A stretch of DNA of 64,000 nucleotides from Inia geoffrensis (lineage: Eukaryota > Chordata > Mammalia > Artiodactyla > Iniidae), in NCBI GenBank assembly GCA_036417435.1, contig CM070903.1, positions 57,636,001 through 57,700,000 of the forward strand. The letters are read 5' to 3'. A program made the position numbers and the translations under genes. Positions 11,229 to 22,804 of the stretch are shown one piece after another. Under the pieces are notes generated by a model. That model was not told the origin of the DNA and did not search any database. It saw only the letters and a list, made by a program, of their open reading frames with translations. Numbering within the stretch: position 1 is the first letter of the stretch; every line of letters begins with the position of its first letter.

Positions 11229-11600
11229 CTCCTCTGAAACTTTTTAAAGGTAGCTTAAATCAGATTTGCTCCAAACTGCTCTTATTAAGGTAACTTGTGA
11301 CCTTTATATTGCTAAGTCTCATGCTAATTCTCATCCTTCCTGACCCCGCATCAGTATATGACACCATTGATCATTCCTCTTCTTTGAAGCACTTTTTTCT
11401 TGGTTTCCTGGATATTACATTCACCTGGTTTCCTCTCTATCTCTGTAGCCACTGCCTCAACTTTACTTTGCTAATTTACCTTCATCCATTGGATTCCTGC
11501 ATGTTGAAGTGTCTTTGGCATTAGTCCTTGGACCTCTTCTCTTTCCTCTATATTTTTCTACCCTTAGTGATTTCATGTAGTCTCCTGCCTATTTAAATAT
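11229..11600 (+). repeat. LINE-2 fragment, reverse-transcriptase region
   Basis: The plus-strand frame at 11297-11524 reads '...YDTIDHSSSLKHFFLGF...', a decayed form of the LINE-2 RT motif (A/F)FDTVDH. Just after it, 'gtccttggacctcttctctt' matches the LINE-2 segment for 'GPLLF'. The nucleotide order agrees with LINE-2. The 75-codon ORF is a relic, not a host gene. Confidence 0.8.
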
Positions 11601-11608
11601 TCTATTTT

Positions 11609-11995
11609 ATGTATCTATTCCTGTGTAACAAATCACCCCAACATTTAGTTGTTAAAAATAATAATAGTCATTTGTTATCTCTCATGGTTTCTCAGTTGAG
11701 TGGTTCTGGTTTGGGGTATCTTATGAGGTTACAGTCAGATGTCATTTTGAAGGCTTTACTGGGGCTAGAGGATTCACTTCCAGGGTGGCCCTGCTGTTGG
11801 CCAGAGGCCTCATTTACTCTCCATAAATCTCTGTAGATAGAAAGTCATGCACTTTGACTTCCATTGCCTGTCATATCGAGCCAGTCCTGCTTCAATATGG
11901 AAATGGACTACATAAAGACATAACGACCAAGAGATGTGGATCATTAGGGGCCCTCTTTGAAGCTAGCTACCATAGTCTACCTTGTGATGTCCCTC
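11609..11995 (+). repeat. ancient interspersed repeat, copy 1 of a pair
   Basis: 'tgtgtaacaaatcacccca', 'tgaggttacagtcagatgtc' and 'cttccagggtggccctgctg' match, in order, a very common mammalian repeat whose consensus begins like 'caaaccaccccaaaacttagtggctt'. A second, independently decayed copy lies at 13785-14300. I cannot name the family with confidence. Confidence 0.55.
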
Positions 11996-13296
11996 ACACA
12001 TACAAAATACATTCACTTTTCCCCCAAGTACCCTCTAAAATTGCATCTTTTATGCCTCAAGTGCAGGCTGTAGTCAAGCATCTCCTCATCTAAATCAAGT
12101 CCAGATATGACTGAAGTGGCTCAGGTTAAGTTCATGGAGTACATATCTTCAAGTGAAATTCTTATTCATCTAAAGACCCATGAGCTAAAGAGACAAGTTA
12201 TCTGCCTTCAACACACCCAGTATATGTTGGTGGGATAGACATAAGTTAAGTGCCCCAAATGTTCCATTTCATAAAGGAGGTAAATAGGAGGCTCACAGGA
12301 ACAACTTCTCTCAAGCAATTCCAAAATCCAGCTAGGCAAATGCCTACTCTTGGTTAAGGCACATGCCTATTGCTTGGAGATTATTCATTTTGATACTTAA
12401 CTCTGTCATTTGAGGTGTTGATTCCATATTCTGAATCATTCCTTCTTTTTCATAATAAATGGTTTGTGTTTGAGTAGTTTTGCAGCCTGCTTCCAGCCCA
12501 CAGTAATTTCCAAGTTCAAAATCATTCTTTTATTTTTTCCTTTTTTTTGTATTGTCTCTGCTCCTATTAGTCCAAGCTAGCAGTGTTTCCACAAATAAAA
12601 TTCACTTAAAAACTTTTTGGGTCTCCTGTGAATCATATTGAGGGTTCATTCAATTAGCAAAAATGCACGTTGATCAACAACTCTTGTTATAATGAACCCT
12701 CTTCACCTTGGGCTTCCTATAAGGCTGCTATAAGAAAACACACCGAAGAATCATAGTCGGCCTACTGTTTAATGGAGAGGTTCTGTGAGGCTTGCCTCTA
12801 AGATACTTAAAGCCCACCCACTTCCCATTTTCTGTTTTGAGATACCACTTTAAATATTTCTGAGGCCTTGACGAAGGACTTTACAGTCACACCCTTCATC
12901 TTTAGCCAAAGTTTTCCTGACAATGCCTTGGATTTTATCTTTTCCTAGAACCTATTTTCTTATTTTTAGCATTGTTTGCCACCAGAAGAGGCAAGACTTA
13001 GGTACAGTTTTATTTTGAACATAGAAAGCTGTGGATAATTTATATAGTTAATCATGATTTTTTTTCCTAACTTTTTAATATTCATTTTAATATAGGAAGC
13101 CAGAAGAAGCCAGGTGATACATTCAATACTCTGCCTAGAAATATCTTTAAGTAAATAATGCTGTTTATTAAGTATATTTTATATTTCCCATGTCATTACA
13201 GGCGAAGATGTTGCTAAATTTTCTATACTATATAACAGCAATCCCTCTTTCTCCATCTTCCAATAACATTTCATCACTTTTCTTTAAGCCCTAGTT
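11996..13296. other. probable old retroelement-derived sequence, otherwise unassigned
   Basis: The part up to about 12560 contains 'gacaagttatctgccttcaa' and 'ggtgggatagacataagtt', which resemble a non-coding internal stretch of MaLR-type elements. This is a weak memory-based match. From about 12560 to 13296 nothing is recognised, and no coding potential is seen. Confidence 0.35.
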
Positions 13297-13309
13297 CACA
13301 GTCTTTTTA

Positions 13310-13608
13310 TAAATTTATCTATTTATTATTATTTTTTTTTTGGCTGTGTTGGGTCTTCGTTGCTGCATGCCGGCTTTCCCTAGTTGTGGCGAGTGGGGGT
13401 TACTGTTTGTTGTGGTGCACAGGCTTCTCATTGCAGTGGCTTCTCTTGTTGTGGAGCAAGGCTCTAGGCACGTGGGCTTCAGTAGTTGTGGCACATGGGC
13501 TTAGTTGCTCCGTGACTTGTGGGATCTTCCCAGGCCAGGGCTCGAACCTGTGTCCCCTACATTGGCAGGTGGATTCTTAACCACTGCACCACCAGGGAAG
13601 TCCCTCAT
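13310..13608 (-). mobile_element. CHR-type SINE, long form
   Basis: The 3' A/T-rich tail is at the left ('ttggctgtgttgggtcttcg' is the reverse of the SINE end), and the tRNA-like head 'gggacttccctggtggtgca' is at the right. A duplication ca(c/t)agtcttttta flanks it at 13297-13309 and 13606-13618 with one mismatch. The ORF at 13386-13580 falls within the SINE and is not a gene. Confidence 0.92.
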
Positions 13609-13784
13609 AGTCTTTTTAGAGCTTTTGGGATTTGTTGACATTTTTTAAGCCCTTTAGAATTTCACTAATATCCCCCTGAGATTCTTCGAGCTTCTGTCTG
13701 TTGCTCAATCACAAATTAACATTTTTAGGTTTTATTACTGTGGCACCCTAACCCTACTACCAAAATTCATATTTTTACTTTGAC

Positions 13785-14300
13785 TTTATAAAACAAATCA
13801 CTCCAAAACTAAGTTGCTTGAAACTACAAAAATAATTGATCTTTTATATTTTTTACAGGGGGGCGGTCAGTAATCAGGAGTGCTTTAGTTGCATAATTCT
13901 GGCTCAGGCTGCCTCATGAAGTTACTATCAGATACTATCAGGCTGGGGTTGAAGGGTCTAGTTCCAAGGTGGCTTATTCAAATGGCTAGCACATTGGTGC
14001 TGGCTATTTTCCAGAGGCTTTAGTTTCTCTCTTCATGAGCCTCTCCACAGGGCTGGTTGAATGTCCTCGTGGCATGGAGATGGCTTCCCTCAGAACAACC
14101 ATTTCAGGATACCAAGACAGGACTGTAATACCTTTTTATGACCTAGCCAGAGGAGTCACACATTCTCACTTCTACTGTATTCTGTTAGGCACACAAGGGT
14201 TGCTCTAATTCAGTGTGGGAGTGGATACATAAGGGCTCATATACCAGAAAGTATGTCACTGCAGGTCATCTTGTTGGCTGGCTATAGCACTATCACTATA
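13785..14300 (+). repeat. ancient interspersed repeat, copy 2 of a pair
   Basis: 'caaatcactccaaaactaag', 'ctggctcaggctgcctcatg' and 'gttccaaggtggcttattca' follow the same order as the element at 11609-11995. The two are in the same orientation about 2.2 kb apart and clearly related but diverged. The family is not named. Confidence 0.55.
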
Positions 14301-14324
14301 CAATGCCTCACAGGTGTGTATCAT

Positions 14325-14640
14325 CTCCAGTTTGGACTTCTCACCTAAATCCAGCTGCTTGATCAATATCCAGCTACTTGATCATTATATACAACTGCTT
14401 GATCAACATCTCTACCTGAAAGTCTAATAGGCATCTCAACATACCACATAGAAAACTGAGCATTTCATGTCTTTGTTCTTGCCCTTCAAATCTGTATCTC
14501 TTACTATCACCCCCATTTCAGAAAATGACAACTGCATTCTTCTAGTTGCTCAGGCCAAGGTTATTGAAGTTATCCTTCACTCACACTCTCTATCAAAATT
14601 CTATACATATAATCTGTGTATAGAAAACATTCCTTCAGCA
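14325..14640 (+). repeat. LINE-2 fragment
   Basis: 'gaaagtctaataggcatctc', 'cagaaaatgacaactgcatt' and 'agttgctcaggccaaggtta' match the LINE-2 3' half in order. A small internal tandem repeat (14351-14409) is listed separately. The 68-codon ORF at 14467-14673 is part of this relic. Confidence 0.75.
14351..14409. repeat. 19-bp tandem repeat x3 within LINE-2
   Basis: Units ccagctgcttgatcaatat (14351-14369), ccagctacttgatcattat (14370-14388) and, after three bases, caactgcttgatcaacat (14392-14409). Each carries the palindrome tgatca. It is probably a local duplication in old repeat sequence. Confidence 0.8.
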
Positions 14641-14984
14641 CATTTTAAGGACACACTTTTTAGACTTCCTTAGAGAAGAGGGCTGCTTAGGAATCCTAAT
14701 TGCATTGTCCCAGAGCACACTGACTCTTAACCTAAGGGAGAGGGGGTATAGCTCAAAAAAATTTGGAGGTATGGTGATCCTCCAATGGAATGGATTGTAA
14801 CTTGTTACAAAATATGATCTCATTTAAAAAAATGGAATTAATACAACTTGGATTGAAAGAGACAGAGATACTCAACGTGAAAAAAAGGCACATTGCTGGT
14901 TCAGAATGGGTGGGTATTCAAAAATTAAATATTTACTTTATTCTGGGAAAATTGCAAGGGTTTTTCAAATATTCTCATTGGATT

Positions 14985-15135
14985 TCAGTCATGTGAAGTA
15001 GATACTATTATATCTAATTCAGAAGTGAGAAAACAGAGGCTTGGAAAGATTAAATAATTCAACTTTTTTTTTTTTATCATTAGCAAGTGGCAGAATTAAG
15101 AGTTAAACCCAGGTGTTCCGAAGCAAGTTCAATAT
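14985..15135 (-). repeat. MIR fragment
   Basis: 'gagaaaacagaggcttggaa' and 'agcaagtggcagaattaaga' are the reverse-complement MIR core, interrupted by a T11 run at about 15065-15076. 'gttaaacccaggtgttccga' continues it. Confidence 0.75.
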
Positions 15136-17123
15136 TTTTTTGACGATGCGCCAGCAAGTTCGCATTTTGAGATCTGTGAATAAAAACAAAAAAACAGTTT
15201 TGTCCAATTGACACACAGTTTAACATGAGGTCAAAACATATCCTCAAGCAGTGGACAATGAAGCAAAAATTGTGTAAGGAAGATGGTGAGGAGGAGCTTG
15301 GGAAGTACAAGAGTGACGGGGATGTAATGTCACTAAAGAAAGACATTTGGTACAATCAGGTCTAGGGCTGGTTGGTAGAAAGGACAAGAGTGCAATACAC
15401 ACAGGAGTAAAGGAATAGAAGCAGAGTGACAGAAGCTGTTATAGGCTCTTGCTCTGGTTCGAGTGGTGGGATGCAATGGAACTTTCAGGTCTTGATTGAA
15501 AGCTGAGAAAAGAGCATTAGGAAAAGAAAGGGAGATTTTTTTTTTTTTGACATTTGGTAAATTCTTTAGATTTTAGCATTTCTAAAAAAATTCTATGAAT
15601 AAAGTGTGAAATGCAATTAAGACAGCTCTTCCACATGTCACACTGAATAGACAGTGTTTTTTGTCCAAGTTGGAAAGAGTATGCAGAGGCAAGAATGTAC
15701 ACAAGATGGAAAGGTGATGAGCTCATTGTATAGAAGGTCTGTTTTCTTCCAGTAAAAGAAGGTCTGTTTTCTTCAATTAAGTGCACCTCAGAATCCCTTC
15801 TAAAAAGTCAATCAAGTAGTAGAGAAGAGTGCATTTCAGCAACAGTAATAAGAAAAGCTCATATTCTTCTTACCCAGTATAAACAAGGAAAAAAAAGATA
15901 ACAGCAAAAAGTTGAGGAGCCAAATATAGTTAACTACAGATACTTTCATAGTCTGTACAAGCTGAGCACAATGTGTGAGGAGGAGAGTTTCCTTGGAGAG
16001 CCAGGGAATTGACTTTTGAGTGCTGATACATTAATCCTACTTAGAAACACTTATCATTGTAAATAATTAAAAAGTTTGATTTGGGGAGACAGTCTATGCT
16101 AAAGGAAGTTCCAGGAAGAGAAACCAAACAAGATAATGGTCCCTATGGAATAATCTGAGGATGGAGAAGTAGAGAAATCATTCTGATATTGTTGCTATTA
16201 AAAAAAGACAGTGTACCAATCTCTCTAACTTAGACTTTCAGAAGAATGAATGAGGACATGTTCTTCAACAGACACTCAATGAATTGAACAAAGTTGGACT
16301 TCAGTGAATACTGAATTACAGCAAGGAGGTGGAGGGGAGCATGAATGTAGTTGCAGATGAGCCTCAAGTATAAGTGGCCTATAAGCACAGAGGCTGTAAT
16401 ACAACATGGAATAATAGAAGGTTAGGATGTGTTTAATTTGCACGTCCTTTAGCACATCTACCAAAAGCCCCTCAAGTAATAAATGGGAAAACATGTACAT
16501 TATTCTTACTGTAAATGTAAAAAGTTAAAATTGATAAATAGCTCAGGTTTTTTATAAGGGAAAAGCTGGTTTATATTTTCCCCTCAAGTGTAGCCTTTTT
16601 CCTAGAGCCAGGATCAGTAGTGGAACAGATTTGTGAACAGTTGATGCATGTGGTCAAAAAGGGAATTGAGTTATAATAATAAAGGAATATAAGAGATAAG
16701 AAAAACTCAATTTAGTTTTGGACAGCCCATCTTTTTATGCATTCATGGCATTTCTAAAGTCTGACCTTTTTCTATAGGAAACCACCTCCTTTAACTGTAT
16801 GCTTGACAAAATGCTCTCTTACTTGTGAGATCTTCAGCACCTGAAAAATCAAGTATGAAAGTTAACACTCATTGGTCCCTTATGTCATTATGGTGGAAGA
16901 GACAATCTGATAGAATCCCTAGTTCAAAGCTGTTAAAAGAGAGTAACAGTAAAACAAAAACCAGGATCTCTTGTCACCCAACAGGCAATTCTTCACTGAT
17001 TTAGGAAAGCTCAGATGACAATGTTAGGTTCTTCTGAGCTTTATATGTGGTTCTCTAAAATCTGATCTATGATGAATAATTGTTTATAAACCTCTAATTC
17101 ATATGAATGGCATTACAGTTTAA
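15136..17123. other. unassigned AT-rich sequence
   Basis: About 2 kb without recognisable genes or confident repeats. ORFs at 15080-15355, 15517-15786 and 16276-16500 (minus) show no domain or motif and are judged random. Short poly(T) runs occur at about 15537-15548. Confidence 0.6.
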
Positions 17124-17143
17124 AATCTGAATTTAACATTTTT
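17124..17143. repeat. left target-site duplication of L1-B
   Basis: aatctgaatttaacattttt, matched at 24425-24444 with 19 of 20 bases identical. It defines both ends of the element. Confidence 0.93.
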
Positions 17144-17515
17144 TTTTTTTTAACATCTTTATTGGGTTAAAATTGCTCTACAATGGTGTGTCAGTTTCTA
17201 CTTTATAACAAAGTGAATCAGTTATATATATACAGACGTTCACATATTTCTTCCCTCTTGCGTCTCCCTCCTTCCTTCTCTCCCTATCCCACCCCTCCAG
17301 GCAGTCACAAAGCACCGAGCTGATATCCCTGTGCCAAGCGGCTGCTTCCCATTAGCTATTTACCTTATGTTTGTTAGTATATATATGTCCATGCCCCTCC
17401 CTCGCCCTCCCATAGCTCACCCCTCCCCCTCCCCATATCCTCAAGTCCGTTCTCCAGTAGGTCTGTGTCTTTATTCCTGTCTTACCCCTAGGTTCTTCAT
17501 AACATTTTTTTTTTC
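17144..17515 (-). other. L1-B 3' UTR with G-rich tract and poly(A) signal
   Basis: The minus strand carries G-rich runs opposite 'cccctccctcgccctccc' and 'cacccctccccctcccc' (17394-17437), enough consecutive G-tracts for a G-quadruplex. A second G-rich run lies at 17268-17300. AATAAA is at 17158-17163, a few bases before the A tail. Confidence 0.88.
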
Positions 17516-20500
17516 TTAAATTCCATATATATGTGTTAGCATACGGTATTTGTCTTTGTCTTTCTGACTTACTTCACTCTGTATGACAGACTCAAGGTCT
17601 ATCCACCTCATTACAAATAGCTCAATTTCGTTTCTTTTTAACGCTGAGTAATATTCCATTGTGTATATGTGCCACATCTTCTTTATCCATTCATCTGACG
17701 ATGGGCACTTAGGTTGTTTCCATCTCCGGGCTATTGTAAATAGAGCTGCGATGAACATTTTGGTACACGCCTCTTTTTCAATTTTGGTTTTCTCAGGGTA
17801 TATGCCCAGTAGTGGGATTGCTGGGTCATATGGTAGTTCTATTTTTAGTTTTTTAAGGAACCTCCAAACTGTTCTCCATAGTGGCTGAACCAATTCACAT
17901 TCCCACCAGCAGTGCAAGAGGGTTCCCTTTTGTCCACACCCTCTCCAGCATTTATTGTTTCTCGATTTTTTGATGATGGCCATTCTAACTGGTGTGAAAT
18001 GATATCTCATTGTAGTTTTGATTTGCATTTCTCTAATGATTAATGATGTTGAGCATTCTTTCATGTGTTTGTTGGCAGTCTGCATATCTTCTTTGGAGAA
18101 ATGTCTATTTAGGTCTTCTGCCCATTTTTGGATTGGGTTGTTTGTTTTTCTGTTATTGAGCTGCATAAGCTGCTTGTAAATTTTGGAGATTAATCCTTTG
18201 TCAGTTGCTTCATTTGCAAATATTTTCTCCCATTCTGAGGGTTGTCTTTTGGTCTTGTTTATGGTTTCCTTTGCTGTGCAAAAGCTTTGAAGTTTCATTA
18301 GGTCCCATTTGTTTATTTTTGTTTTTATTTCCATTGCTCTAGGAGGTGGGTCAAAAAGGATCTTGCTGTGATTTATGTCATAGAGTGTTCTGCCTATGTT
18401 TTCCTCTAAGAGTTTGATAGTTTCTGGCCTTACATTTAGGTCTTTAATCCATTTTGAGCTTATTTTTGTGTATGGTGTTAGGGAATTATCTAAGCTCATA
18501 CTTTTACATGTAGCAGTCCAGTTTTCCCAGCACCACTTATTGAAGAGGCTGTCCTTTCTCCACTGTATATTCCTGCCACCATTATCAAAGATAAGGTGTC
18601 CATATGTGCGTGGGTTTATCTCTGGGCTTTCTATTCTGTTCCATTGATCTATCGTTCTGTTTTTGTGCCAGTACCATACTGTCTTGATTACTGTAGCTTT
18701 GTAGTATAGTCTGAAGTCAGGGAGCCTGATTCCTCCAGCTCTGTTTTTCGCTCTCAAGATTGCTTTAGCTATTCGGGGTCTTTTGTGTTTCCATACAAAT
18801 TGTGAAATTTTTTGTTCTAGTTCTGTGAAAAATGCCAGTGGCAGTTTGATAGGGATTGCATTGAATCTATAGATTGCTTTGGGTAGTAGAGTCATTTTCA
18901 CAATGTTGATTCTTCCAATCCAAGAACATGGTATATCCCTCCATCTATTTGTATTTTCTTTAATTTCTTTCATCAGTGTCTTATAATTTTCTGCATACAG
19001 GTCTTTTGTCTCCCTAGGTAGGTTTATTCCTAGGTATTTTATTCTTTTTGTTGCAATGGTAAATGGCAGTGTTTACTTGATTTCACTTTCAGATTTTTCA
19101 TCACTAGTATATAGGAATGCCAGAGATTTCTGTGCATTAATTTTGTATCCTGCTACTTTACCAAATTCATTGATTAGCTCTAGTAATTTTCTGGTAGCAT
19201 CTTTAGGATTCTCTATGTATAGTATCATGTCATCTGCAAACAGTGACAGCTTTACTTCTTCTTTTCCAATGTGGATTCCTTTTATTTCCTTTTCTTCTCT
19301 GATTGCTGTGGCTAAAACTTCCAAAACTATGTTGAATAAGAGTGGTGAGAGTGGGCAACCTTGTCTTGTTCCTGATCTTAGTGGAAATGCTTTCAGTTTT
19401 TCACCATTGAGGATGATGTTGGCTGTGGGTTTGTCATATATGGCCTTTATTACGTTGAGGAAAGGTCCCTCTATGCCTACTTTCTGTAGGGTTTTTATCA
19501 TAAATGGGTGTTGAATTTTGTCAAAAGCTTTCTCTGCATCTATTGAGATGATCATATGGTTTTTCTCCTTCAATTTGTTAATATGGTTTATCACATTGAT
19601 AGATTTGCGTATATTGAAGAATCCTTGCATTCCTGGAATAAACCCCACTTGATCATGGTGTATGATCCTTTTGATGTGCTGTTGGATTCTGTTTGCTAGT
19701 ATTTTGTTGAGGATTTTTGCATCTATGTTCATCAGTGATATTGGCCTGTAGTTTTCTTTCTTTGTGACATCCTTGTCTGGTTTTGGTATCAAGGTGATGG
19801 TGGCCTCGTAGAAGGAATTGGGGAGTGTTCCTCCCTCTGCTATGTTTTGGAAGAGTTTGAGAAGGATAGGTGTTAGCTCTTCTCTAAATGCTTGATAGAA
19901 TTCGGCTGTGAAGCCATCTGGTCCTGGGCTTTTGTTTGTTGGAAGATTTTTAATCACAGTTTCAATTTCAGTGTTTGTGATTGGTCTGTTCATATTTTCT
20001 ATTTCTTCCTGATTCAGTCTTGGTAGTTTGTGCATTTCTAAGAATTTGTCCATTTCTTCCAGATTGTCCATTTTATTGGCATAGAGTTGCTTGTAGTAAT
20101 CTCTCATGATCATTTTTATTTCTGCAGTGTCAGTTGTTACTTCTCCTTTTTCATTTCTAATTCTATTGATTTGAGTCTTCTCCCTTTTTTTCTTGATGAG
20201 TCTGGCTAATGGTTTATCTATTTTGTTTATCTTCTCAAAGAACCAACTTTTAGTTTTATTGATCTTTGCTATTGTTTCCTTCATTTCTTTTTCATTTATT
20301 TCTGATCTGATTTTTATAATTTCTTTCCTTCTACTAAATTTGGGGGTTTTTTGTTCTTCTCTCTCTAATTGCTTTAGGTGTAAGGTTAGGTTGTTTATTC
20401 GAGATGTTTCCTGCTTCTTAAGGTGGGCTTGTATTGCTATAAACTTCCCTCTTAGAACTGCTTTTGCAGCATCCCATAGGTTTTGGGTCGTTGTGTCTCC

Positions 20501-21334
20501 ATTGTCATTTGTTTCTAGGTATTTTTTAATTTCCTCTTTGATTTCTTCAGTGATCACTTCATTATTGAGTAATGTATTGTTTAGCCTCCATGTGTTTGTA
20601 TTTTTTACAGATCTTTTCCTGTAATTGATATCTAGTCTCATGGCGTTGTGGTCGGAAAAGATACTTGATACAATTTCAATTTTCTTAAATTTACCAAGGC
20701 TTGATTTGTGACCCAAGATATGATCTATCCTGGAGAATGTTCCATGAGCACTTGAGAAAAATGTGTATTCTGTTGTTTTTGGATGGAGTGTCCTATAGAT
20801 ATCAATTAAGTCCATCTTGTTTAGTGTATCATTTAAAGCTTGTGTTTCCTTATTTATTTTCATTTTGGATGATCTGTCCATTGGTGAAAGTGGGGTGTTG
20901 AAGTCCCCTACTATGAGTGTATTACTGTCGATTTCCCCTTTTATGGCTGTTAGTTTTTGCCTTATGTATTGAGGTGCTCCTGTGTTAGGTGCATAAATAT
21001 TTACAATTGTTATATCTTCTTCTTGGATCGATCCCTTAATCATTATGTAGTGTCCTTCTTTGTCTCTTGTAATGGTCTTTATTTTAAAGTCTATTTTGTC
21101 TGATATGAGAATTGCTACTCCAGCTTTCTTTTGATTTCCATTTGCATGGAATATCTTTTTCCATCCCCTTACTTTCAGTCTGTATGTGTCTCTAGGTCTG
21201 AAGTGGGTCTCTTGTAGACAGCATATATATGGGTCTTGTTTTTGTATCCATTCAGCCAATCTGTGTCTTTTGGTGGGAGCATTTAGTCCATTTACATTTA
21301 AGGTAATTATCGATATGCATGTTCCTATTCCCAT
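17516..21334 (-). pseudogene. L1 ORF2, endonuclease-reverse transcriptase, one nonsense codon (L1-B)
   Basis: The reading frame from ATG at 21334 to the stop at 17516 is continuous except for one TAA at 19073-19075, codon 754, where the L1-C frame has a Lys codon. Codons 1-753 hold a complete-looking APE-type endonuclease (N13, E42, Y114, D144, N146, D204, D228 and H229 by position). They also hold the RT core with '[12 protein letters not shown]' and catalytic FADD at 699-702. The downstream 485-codon part (Met at 18973) contains the C-terminal Cys/His cluster C-x3-C-x7-H-x4-C near 'CWRGCGQKG'. Usual ORF2p length is about 1275, so the total of ~1272 codons fits. A truncated product would keep endonuclease and RT motifs but lose the C-terminal segment. 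Without readthrough it should not support normal retrotransposition. Confidence 0.96.
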
Positions 21335-21392
21335 TTTCTAAATTGTTTTGGGTTCGTTGTTATAGGTCCTTTCCTCCTCTTGTGTTTCTTGT

Positions 21393-22298
21393 CTAGAGAA
21401 GTTCCTTCAGCAGTTGTTGTAAAGCTGGTTTGGTGGTGCTGAACTCTCTCAGCTTTTGCTTGTCTGTAAAGGTTTTAATTTCTCCATCAAATCTGAATGA
21501 GATCTTTGCTGGGTAGAGTAATTGTGGTTGCAGGCTTTTCTCCTTCATCACTTTCAGTATGTCCTGCCACTCCCTTCTGGCTTGCAGAGTTTCTGCTGAG
21601 AGATCAGCTGTTAGCCTTATGGGGATTCCCTTGTGTGTTATTTGTTTTTTTTCCCTTGCTGCTTTTAATATGCTTTCTTTGTATTTAATTTTTGACAGTT
21701 TGATTAATATGTGTCTTGGTGTATTTCTCCTTGGGTTTATCCTGTATGGGACTGTCTCTGCTTCCTGGACTTGGTTAACTATTTCCTTTCCCATATTAGG
21801 GAAGTTTTCAACTATAATCTCTTCAAATATTTTCTCAGTCCCTTTCTTTTTCTCTTCTTCCTCTGGAACCCCTATAATTCGAATGTTGGTGCGTTTAATG
21901 TTGTCCCAGAGGTCTCTGAGACTGTCCTCAGTTCTTTTCATTCTTTTTTCTTTATTCTGCTCTGCAGTAGTTATTTCCACTATTTTATCTTCCAGGTCAC
22001 TTATCCGTTCTTCTGCCTCAGTTATTCTGCTATTGATCCCATCTAGTGTATTTTTCATTTCAGTTATTGTGTTGTTCATCTTTGTTTGTTTGTTCTTTAG
22101 TTCTTCTAGATCTTTGTTAAACATTTCTTGCATCTTCTCCATCCCTGCCTCCATTCTATTTCCGAGATTCTGGATCATCTTTACTATCACTATTCTGAAT
22201 TCTTTTTCAGGTAGAATGCCTATTACTTCTTCATTTGTTAGGTCTGGTGCATTTTTATCTTGCTCCTTCATCTGCTGTGTGTTTTTCTGTCTTCTCAT
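21393..22298 (-). CDS. L1 ORF1p, RNA-binding chaperone (L1-B)
   Basis: An open 301-codon frame. Residues ~40-130 form a Lys/Glu-rich coiled coil ('ITEAEERISDLEDKIVEI'), which in the family drives trimer formation. Residues ~135-235 resemble the RNA-recognition domain ('TNIRIIGVPEEEE', 'TPRHILIKLS'). The C-terminal domain has 'ADLSAETLQARREWQ' with the conserved Arg pair, then 'YPAKISFRFDGEIKTFTDKQ'. The start is the first in-frame Met: upstream, codons for GDPKHSKISK are in frame, but an A13 run and a TAA precede them with no ATG. It is slightly shorter than human ORF1p (338). Expression in the host is unknown. Confidence 0.93.
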   Translation of the reverse strand: MRRQKNTQQMKEQDKNAPDLTNEEVIGILPEKEFRIVIVKMIQNLGNRMEAGMEKMQEMFNKDLEELKNKQTKMNNTITEMKNTLDGINSRITEAEERISDLEDKIVEITTAEQNKEKRMKRTEDSLRDLWDNIKRTNIRIIGVPEEEEKKKGTEKIFEEIIVENFPNMGKEIVNQVQEAETVPYRINPRRNTPRHILIKLSKIKYKESILKAAREKKQITHKGIPIRLTADLSAETLQARREWQDILKVMKEKSLQPQLLYPAKISFRFDGEIKTFTDKQKLREFSTTKPALQQLLKELL

Positions 22299-22804
22299 TT
22301 TGCTTATCTTACTGTGTTTGGGGTCTCCCTTTTTTTTTTTTTAGCAGGCTGCAGGTTCGTGGTTCCCGTTGTTTTTGATGTCTGTCTCCAGTGGCTAAGG
22401 TTGGTCTAGTGGGTTGTGTATGCTTCCTGGTGGAGGGGACTAGTGCTTGTGTTCTGGTGGATGAGGCTGGATCTTGTCTCTCTGGTGGGCAGGTCCACGT
22501 CTGGTGGTGTGTTTTGGCGTGTCTCTGAACTTATTATGATTTTAGGCAACCTCTCTGTTAATGGGTGGGGTAGTGTTTCTGTTTTGCTAGTTGTTTGGCA
22601 TAGGCTGTAGCTTGCTGGCCGTTGAGTGAAGCTGGGTGCTGGTGTTAAGGTGGAGATCCCTGGGAGATTTTCGCCGTTTGATATTATGTGGTGCTGGGAA
22701 ATCTCTTGTGGACCAGTGTCCTGATGTTGGCTCTCCCCCCTCAGAGGCAGAGTCCTGATTCCTGGCAGGAGCAGCAAGAACCTTTCATCCACACAGCTCA
22801 GATT

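Noticed and set aside
19056..22344. Several plus-strand ORFs over L1-B, up to 261 codons, with membrane-protein-like composition
   Set aside because: All are antisense shadows of L1 ORF1 and ORF2; similar frames recur over L1-C (55995-59500).
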